Source: Flavobacterium sp. CF108 (GTDB lineage Bacteria; Bacteroidota; Bacteroidia; Flavobacteriales; Flavobacteriaceae). Taken from it: 64,000 nt of DNA. A program made the translations under genes and the position numbers. This document shows, piece by piece, positions 58,817 to 64,000 of this stretch. Where the stretch lies: contig NZ_FQWW01000010.1 of the NCBI RefSeq assembly GCF_900129795.1, positions 1 through 64,000 of the forward strand, given 5' to 3'. Position 1 is the stretch's first letter. Every line of letters starts with the position of its first letter. The notes below the pieces were generated by a model, which saw nothing but the letters and a program-made list of their open reading frames with translations, made no database searches and had not been told where the DNA came from.

Positions 58817-61498
58817 CTAAAACTGTTGACCAATAATAAAATGTGTTTCCCAGCCATTTGCCTTGTTTGTAACTGACCCAGGAAGAGCATCAAAACCGTA
58901 ACCGAAATCAATTCCTAATAATCCAAATGCAGGCATGAATACACGTAAACCAGCACCAGCAGAACGATTTAAGTCAAACGGGTTATAATCTCTAAACGTT
59001 GGATAAGACGAACCTGCTTCTAAAAACGTCAATGCATAAATTGATGCAGACGATTTTAATGTAATAGGATAACGTAATTCCATCGAGAATTTGTTATACA
59101 CAGTTGCTCCAATCTGTTGTCCCAATGAATTAACAGGTGTAAGCGAATTGTTCGGATAACCTCTTAATTGTATTGTTTCTCTACCATCCATAGAATAGTT
59201 TGCCATTCCATCTCCTCCTAAATAGAAACGCTCAAACGGAACAACACCTCTTGATTGATCATAAGCTCCTAAGAAACCAAATTCTGTTAATGTTCTTAAA
59301 ACTAATTTTCCATACACTTTAGTATACCAGTCTGCTTTAAATTTTACTTTATAGTATTCTAACCAGTTATATTTCTTTTGATCGACCTTCGCAGCATCTG
59401 TGTCAGCGCTCTTATAGTCAGATCCTACACTCACATATTGAGAAGATCCGTTTATAGTTTCAGCTTTCATATAATCACCAGGATTTATAGGCTGACCGTC
59501 TGGACCAGTTTTTGCCTCTCCGGTATATTGTACTTTATATTCTTTTTGATTTCCTAAGTCGCCGTAATTAACACCATTAAATAATGAGTAAGGAGGCGTA
59601 ACTTTTGCAGAGATACTAAATTCAGAACCATAAGTTGGGAATATTGGGTTTACCCCTTTATTACTTCTTGAAAGTCCTATAGTATAAGCAAGGTTTCTTG
59701 ATGCTCCGTTACCAAATGTAAACAACCCTGTATAGTAATTGTTTAAGTCATAATGCTGATAACTCACAGATTGTGAAAGAACGAAATAATCATCCGGCAC
59801 AGTTAAACGTTTCGCTAAACCAACTTGTACTGTAAAAATATTAAAACTTTGGCTTTTATCCACAGTTCTGGTTACATAATTGTTATTGAACTGTTTACTG
59901 TAAGATATAGAAGAACTAAACTGTACTGGTTTTTTACCTCCAAACCATGGTTCAGAGAATGATAAACTATACGTTTGGAAATAAGTACTTCCTTGTAAAC
60001 GAAGTGCTACTTTTTGTCCGTCTCCCATTGGAAGTGGTTTATATGCATCTTTATCAAATAATTTTCTAGCCGAGAAGTTGTTGAATGACAAACCTAAAGT
60101 TCCAATGAAACCTCCTCCGCCATAACCACCTTGAAGCTCAACCTGGCTAGATCCTTTTTCTACTAATTGGTATTCAATATCAACTGTTCCTGCAGAAGGA
60201 TCAACGTTTCTAAATTCTGGTTTAATAGCCTCCGGATCAAAGAAACCTAATTGACCAATTTCACGAATTGTTCTAACTAATTCTTCTTTACTGTATTTAT
60301 TTCCGGGCTTAGTTCTTAACTCACGGTAAATAACGTGGTCATTTGTTTTGTCATTTCCAGTAACATAGATTTTATTGAAATAGGCGATAGGGCCTTCAGT
60401 AATTCTAATCTCGAAATCAATTGTATCGTTTACAGTTTTTACCTCTACAGCATTAATTTTTGAGAATAAATAACCATTGTTTTGGTATAAATTCGTGATA
60501 TCTTCTCCGTCAGGTTTTGAATTATCAGCGATTCTTTTTTCTAGTAAAACACCATTATAAGTTTCTCCTTTTTTGATCCCTAAATAACGGTTTAACTGTT
60601 GATCTGAATAAACGGTATTACCTAAAAACTTAATATTTCCGAAGTAATATTTATTTCCTTCTTCTACATTAATTTTTATCGCAAGCATATTTTTGTCTTT
60701 GATGTAATTAACAGAGTCATAAATAATACGTGCATCACGATACCCTTTTTCTTTGTAAGCAGCGATAACTTTTTCTAAGTCAGTTTTGTATTTTTCAGGA
60801 ATAAATTTAGAGGCTTTAAAAACACGAAGAAAGTTTTTCTGTTTCGTGTCCTTCATTGCGGCTCTTAATTTTGTGTCGCTAAGCTGCTGATTTCCTATGA
60901 AATCAATACTTTTAATTTTAACTTTATCTCCTTTATCTACTCTAACAAGCATGTTTACCTGATTTCCAGCAGTACTGTCCGGAGTAGTAGTAATGGTAAC
61001 TTTTGTATTGTAAAAGCCGTCTTTTTTATACTTATTTTCGATATAATTTTTAGTAGTCGTAATTAAGTTTTCGTTTACAATTTTATTTTTAGTTAAATTG
61101 TTATCCTTAATTAATCCTTCGATTTTACTCTTCTTAACACCGGTGATTTTAACTTCATTTAATTTTGGAAGCTCAACAATATTTAAATCTAAATAAATAC
61201 TGTCATTTTGTACCTTATTAATATAAAAAGAGATTTCGTCGAAAAGACCTAGTTTACCTAATTTTTTGATAGCACCAGTGATTTCTTCACCTGGAACTGT
61301 TATTTCGTGACCTACCTGAAGACCTGAGAAAGTAACAACAGTCTGCTCATTGAAGCTTATTTTACCAACAACAGAAACTTTAGCCAGAATATATTTTTTT
61401 CCTTGGTCAAAAGGAACTCTATCTTGAGCTTTAACTTGTGAAAAACTACCCAATAATAAAAGGGTACAGATTATTTGTGGTATTCTTTTTTGTAACAC
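58817..61498 (-). CDS. bamA: Outer-membrane protein assembly factor BamA
   Basis: This 893-residue protein starts at GTG (MLQKRIPQIICTLLLLGSFS, then QVKAQDRVPFDQ), giving a clean signal peptide and a 7-nt gap from uppS; the open frame extends into uppS. Five POTRA domains span about 40-450 (ITGVKKSKIEGLIKDNN, IRDARIIYDSVN-type strands, VTGNDKTNDHVIYRELRTKP). The 16-strand Omp85 barrel follows, with the loop-6 family motif near VRGYPNNSL-like (LRGYPNNSLTPVN). The end FIIGQQF with terminal Phe is expected. BamA folds and inserts outer-membrane proteins. It is flanked by skp and uppS, a conserved arrangement. Confidence 0.96.
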   Translation of the reverse strand: MLQKRIPQIICTLLLLGSFSQVKAQDRVPFDQGKKYILAKVSVVGKISFNEQTVVTFSGLQVGHEITVPGEEITGAIKKLGKLGLFDEISFYINKVQNDSIYLDLNIVELPKLNEVKITGVKKSKIEGLIKDNNLTKNKIVNENLITTTKNYIENKYKKDGFYNTKVTITTTPDSTAGNQVNMLVRVDKGDKVKIKSIDFIGNQQLSDTKLRAAMKDTKQKNFLRVFKASKFIPEKYKTDLEKVIAAYKEKGYRDARIIYDSVNYIKDKNMLAIKINVEEGNKYYFGNIKFLGNTVYSDQQLNRYLGIKKGETYNGVLLEKRIADNSKPDGEDITNLYQNNGYLFSKINAVEVKTVNDTIDFEIRITEGPIAYFNKIYVTGNDKTNDHVIYRELRTKPGNKYSKEELVRTIREIGQLGFFDPEAIKPEFRNVDPSAGTVDIEYQLVEKGSSQVELQGGYGGGGFIGTLGLSFNNFSARKLFDKDAYKPLPMGDGQKVALRLQGSTYFQTYSLSFSEPWFGGKKPVQFSSSISYSKQFNNNYVTRTVDKSQSFNIFTVQVGLAKRLTVPDDYFVLSQSVSYQHYDLNNYYTGLFTFGNGASRNLAYTIGLSRSNKGVNPIFPTYGSEFSISAKVTPPYSLFNGVNYGDLGNQKEYKVQYTGEAKTGPDGQPINPGDYMKAETINGSSQYVSVGSDYKSADTDAAKVDQKKYNWLEYYKVKFKADWYTKVYGKLVLRTLTEFGFLGAYDQSRGVVPFERFYLGGDGMANYSMDGRETIQLRGYPNNSLTPVNSLGQQIGATVYNKFSMELRYPITLKSSASIYALTFLEAGSSYPTFRDYNPFDLNRSAGAGLRVFMPAFGLLGIDFGYGFDALPGSVTNKANGWETHFIIGQQF

Positions 61499-61505
61499 TA
61501 AAAAA

Positions 61506-62246
61506 TTATTTAATTTGTTCACTGGTTTTTCCAAATCTACGTTCTCTTTTTTGATAACTAATAATAGCCTCATATAAATCTTGATCTTTAAAGTCTGGCC
61601 ACAAGACATTAGTAAAATATAATTCAGCATAGGCAATCTGCCACAACAGAAAATTACTTATTCTATGTTCTCCACTTGTTCGTATTAATAAATCTACGTC
61701 AGGTAAATTTTGCGTGTAAAGATGCTCATTTATAATTGAATCGTCAATAGTGTCTATTGAAATTATATTATTTTTAACTTTATCACTAATCACTCTAACA
61801 GCATTTACCAATTCCTCTCTGGAACCATAGCTTAAAGCAAGGGTTAACGTTAGTCTGGTGTTGTTTTTAGTCTTCTCAATAACGTCTAAAAGTTCTTTTT
61901 GTGCCGATTTTGGTAATTTGTCAAGATTTCCAATAGCATTAAGTCTGATATTGTTTTCCTGAAGTGTAACTAGCTCTTTTTTTAAGGAATTAATCAATAT
62001 TTTCATTAACGCCTCAACTTCCAGTTTAGGACGATTCCAGTTTTCTGTAGAAAAAGCATACAAGGTTAGGTACTCAATACCTAGTTTGGCACAAGTTGTA
62101 ATTGTTTTTTTAACAGATTTGGTGCCGTTTTCGTGTCCAAAAGCTCTTAAAAAGCCTTGTTGTTTAGCCCAGCGCCCGTTTCCGTCCATAATAATGGCCA
62201 GATGTTTTGGTAAGTTTGATTGATCTATAGAGTCTAGTAAATTCAT
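61506..62246 (-). CDS. uppS: Isoprenyl transferase (undecaprenyl diphosphate synthase)
   Basis: This 246-residue cis-prenyltransferase starts at ATG 62246 (MNLLDSIDQSNLPKHLAIIM). Asp21 in IIMDGNGRWAKQQG is the catalytic Asp; LRAFGHENG, STENWNRP and DLLIRTSGEHRISNFLLWQ are other signatures. It makes the C55 lipid carrier for peptidoglycan and surface polysaccharide assembly at the cytoplasmic membrane. A longer frame is open to 62270 and would overlap porG by 19 nt; the chosen start leaves a 5-nt gap. It is in the middle of the porG-uppS-bamA operon. Confidence 0.96.
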   Translation of the reverse strand: MNLLDSIDQSNLPKHLAIIMDGNGRWAKQQGFLRAFGHENGTKSVKKTITTCAKLGIEYLTLYAFSTENWNRPKLEVEALMKILINSLKKELVTLQENNIRLNAIGNLDKLPKSAQKELLDVIEKTKNNTRLTLTLALSYGSREELVNAVRVISDKVKNNIISIDTIDDSIINEHLYTQNLPDVDLLIRTSGEHRISNFLLWQIAYAELYFTNVLWPDFKDQDLYEAIISYQKRERRFGKTSEQIK

Positions 62247-62251
62247 TTTTA

Positions 62252-62941
62252 TTATTCTGCGCAGTAGCAAGGTTTTTGTCCAAAGGTATAAGTTAAAGTA
62301 ATACCTGAAAAGACATACCAGTCATTATTATTTAAATTTCCGAATTTTAGAATGTTTGCATTGCTGGTATCAGGATTACTGCCATCAATATTGTCGGTAA
62401 AAGTATATCGTGCCCCAACTTCAGCACCTATAACAAAATGAGGAGTTACATTTGATTTAATTCCAAGTGTTATGGGTATTGCAAATGAATTTGAGTTGAT
62501 TTTTTGCGTAATATTTGGGCTGGTTTCATAACGATATAAACCATCATAAAGAAAAAAGCTTAAACCTGAATATATATAAGGAGTAACTTTTGTATGATAA
62601 TCATGAAGATTGAAATCAAAAAAATTAAATTCTAAACCAGCAGAAAATTCTTTTACATCATTATCAAAACGATATCCCCTTCTGTTGCGTCCTGTTTCGT
62701 CAGAATCTAAATCGTTTCCGGTGATACTAGATTGTGTATAAGAGAAACGATAAGAATGTCTTGGGCTTTTGTTCCATTTGTACAAAATACCTAAAGCCAG
62801 TTTATTTGGATTAACGTAAGTTGTGCTTCCAACATCACCAACAAAGTTGCTTCCGCCAATAAAAACACCAAGCTCATTGATTTGAGCATTAAGTGTAATA
62901 AAAGGGAAAAAACATAACAATAAATTAAAAATTTTCTTCAT
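62252..62941 (-). CDS. porG: Type IX secretion protein PorG (DUF6089 family)
   Basis: This 229-residue outer-membrane protein has a signal peptide (FFPFITLNAQINELG) and an eight-strand-like barrel with typical PorG motifs: NELGVFIGGSNFVGDVGSTT, NPNKLALGILYKWNKSPRHS, FYRFSYT-like (RHSYRFSYTQSSITGND), and a C-terminal YTFGQKPCYCAE. PorG is an outer-membrane component of the T9SS in Porphyromonas, linked to the PorK/N ring. The CYC end is conserved in flavobacteria as I recall. It is the first gene of the operon with uppS and bamA, driven by the full promoter at 62960-62989. Confidence 0.9.
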   Translation of the reverse strand: MKKIFNLLLCFFPFITLNAQINELGVFIGGSNFVGDVGSTTYVNPNKLALGILYKWNKSPRHSYRFSYTQSSITGNDLDSDETGRNRRGYRFDNDVKEFSAGLEFNFFDFNLHDYHTKVTPYIYSGLSFFLYDGLYRYETSPNITQKINSNSFAIPITLGIKSNVTPHFVIGAEVGARYTFTDNIDGSNPDTSNANILKFGNLNNNDWYVFSGITLTYTFGQKPCYCAE

Positions 62942-62959
62942 TTAATTCAAAATTGCGTG

Positions 62960-62989
62960 CAAATATAATAATTATCAATACGAATCAAA
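62960..62989 (-). promoter_or_regulatory. Full Bacteroidetes promoter for porG-uppS-bamA
   Basis: On the minus strand TTTG (62986-62989) is followed after 18 nt by TATATTTG (62960-62967). This matches the TTTG-N19-21-TAnnTTTG promoter within one base of the optimal spacing and is the clearest promoter in the window. Start of transcription is expected about 12 nt before the porG ATG. Confidence 0.75.
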
Positions 62990-63003
62990 GTTCCTTTAGA
63001 TAA

Positions 63004-63156
63004 ATGTGCTTTTTTTTCAATTTACATTATGATTTTGAGCAATTTAATGATGATTCGCTATATGCAGAACGAGAAAATGTGGTATTATCGTATAGTGATG
63101 AAGGAGAAAAGAGTTTAATTTCTCTTGTCTTCTCCCCAGAGCAGTTTGTTTCTTAA
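63004..63156 (+). CDS. Possible 50-residue ORF antisense to the end of nadK
   Basis: An ATG-started frame reads MCFFFNLHYDFEQFNDDSLY, then AERENVVLSYSDEGEKSL... to a stop at 63154-63156. The composition is protein-like. It overlaps the 3' end of nadK on the other strand, and no promoter or ribosome site is evident. It could be the remnant of a gene such as the CBS-domain gene often found beside nadK, or chance. The gap 62942-63114 has otherwise only the porG promoter. Confidence 0.2.
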   Translation: MCFFFNLHYDFEQFNDDSLYAERENVVLSYSDEGEKSLISLVFSPEQFVS

Positions 63157-63999
63157 GGTTTTTAAGAAAGTTTCGCCCGGGATTTCAATCATTTTTATTT
63201 TATAATCAGTTTTTTTAATCTTAAGAACTGATTCGTTTTTTACCGAAGAAATTCGGGAATCTAATGAAACCAAATATTGGTCTTCTCTTCCTGTTACGCG
63301 CAAAGTGATTTCAGTATCGTCTGGTATAACAAGTGGTCTGGCGGTTAAATTATGTGGTGCAATTGGCGTAATTACTAAACTTTTTACATCTGGTGTTAAA
63401 ATAGGCCCGCCGCAGCTTAATGAATATCCTGTAGAACCCGTTGGAGTTGAAATAATTAATCCATCTGCCCAGTAAGAATTTAAATATTCATTGTTTAAAT
63501 AGGTATCAACAGTAATCATCGAAGTCGTATCTTTTCTGCTTACAGTAACCTCGTTCATAGCAAAATTAAGCTCTGCGAATGCATCATTTTTAGGTTCGCA
63601 GGTTATGCCAAGCAAAGTTCTTTCGGATGTTGTATAGTTTTGATCGATAACATATTGCAGTAAACTGTCAATGTTTTCCTTTTGAACTTTTGCAAGAAAT
63701 CCTAATCTTCCTGCGTTTATACCTAATAAAGGAATGCCTGAATTACGAACAAAAGCCGCAGCTCTCAAAATTGTTCCATCACCGCCAATACTAATCAGCA
63801 TTTCAAAACTATTATCTAAAGTAGTACTTGGAGAAAAAGTTTTATATTCCTTTTTTACAAGCTGCTTATCGTAAAGCATGTCCAGAAAATTTTCTTCAAT
63901 TACCATTTCTACATTATTAGAATTGAAAAACGAGAAAATGTCTTTTATAATAGGTTCGGTACTGTTTTGATAATATTGTCCGTAAATGGCTATTTTCAT
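63115..63999 (-). CDS. nadK: NAD kinase
   Basis: This 294-residue enzyme phosphorylates NAD to NADP. GGDGT (72-76, SIGGDGTILRAA) is the phosphate-binding motif; LGINAGRLGFLAK, NEVTVSRKD and DGLIISTPTGSTGYSLSCGG are further family signatures. The ATG is at 63999, one base from the window end, so the gene is complete but its promoter is not included. It is separated from porG by 173 nt with the porG promoter. nadK-porG-uppS-bamA-skp-skp-murI is a conserved order in Flavobacteria as I recall. Confidence 0.96.
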   Translation of the reverse strand: MKIAIYGQYYQNSTEPIIKDIFSFFNSNNVEMVIEENFLDMLYDKQLVKKEYKTFSPSTTLDNSFEMLISIGGDGTILRAAAFVRNSGIPLLGINAGRLGFLAKVQKENIDSLLQYVIDQNYTTSERTLLGITCEPKNDAFAELNFAMNEVTVSRKDTTSMITVDTYLNNEYLNSYWADGLIISTPTGSTGYSLSCGGPILTPDVKSLVITPIAPHNLTARPLVIPDDTEITLRVTGREDQYLVSLDSRISSVKNESVLKIKKTDYKIKMIEIPGETFLKTLRNKLLWGEDKRN

Positions 64000-64000
64000 C

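Noticed and set aside
61499..61636. Extended BamA start inside uppS
   Set aside because: It overlaps uppS coding sequence in another frame; the GTG at 61498 directly precedes the signal peptide.

Overview
The window looks like chromosome of a gliding Flavobacterium, close to the F. johnsoniae group. The evidence is low G+C, the Bacteroidetes promoter -7 element TAnnTTTG in front of many genes, weak ribosome binding sites, and a dense set of type IX secretion (T9SS) and gliding genes: sprA, remB, porG, two PorP/SprF proteins and a surface protein with a gliding-type C-terminal sorting domain. I saw no tRNA, rRNA, CRISPR array, transposase or integrase.

Layout. 1-5447: 3' part of a repeat-rich T9SS substrate, then its SprF-like partner and an OmpA/PD40 envelope protein. 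5497-6169: a small divergent pair, an unknown 112-residue protein and an XRE regulator, with a perfect 16-bp palindrome between them. 6170-7071: noncoding DNA with three degenerate copies of a ~200-bp repeat. 7072-21686: CBS protein, malic enzyme-phosphotransacetylase fusion, ruvA, the 2406-residue translocon gene sprA, gcvH, a VanZ-like gene, deoC and remB. 21845-27005: respiratory cluster with heme O synthase, two cytochrome oxidase subunit III genes, subunit IV, a cysteine-less thioredoxin-like protein, SCO, DUF420 and a small CxxC protein.

27006-35824 is an accessory island. It holds short inverted repeats, small or decayed ORFs, a lipoprotein gene (candidate immunity), an RHS/YD-repeat polymorphic toxin with a C-terminal HEVGH metallopeptidase domain, and its long RHS partner. 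The far left edge carries a 27-bp copy of the 3' end of the DUF4403 gene that borders the island on the right. The copy includes the stop codon and has only synonymous differences, which suggests that the island entered at the 3' end of that gene.

35825-44604: DUF4403 lipoprotein and a MacB-type export operon (ATPase, two permeases, two adaptors, one TolC). 44719-49320: tsaB, MscS channel, a small acidic protein, a double-N-domain Nfu, a second PorP/SprF protein and a gamma carbonic anhydrase. 49415-53526: minus-strand operon of outer-membrane protein, kelch lipoprotein, DUF4907 lipoprotein, LytS-type kinase and LytTR regulator. 53757-56324: DUF4270 lipoprotein and an outer-membrane barrel. 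56325-63999: the conserved envelope block murI, two Skp/OmpH chaperones, bamA, uppS, porG and nadK.

Most of the window is core genome for secretion, outer-membrane assembly and respiration. The most novel material is the RHS metallopeptidase island with its att-like duplication, followed by the XRE pair, the repeat array and the kelch/DUF4907/LytTR unit. All functions are read from sequence and memory of families; no searches were run.
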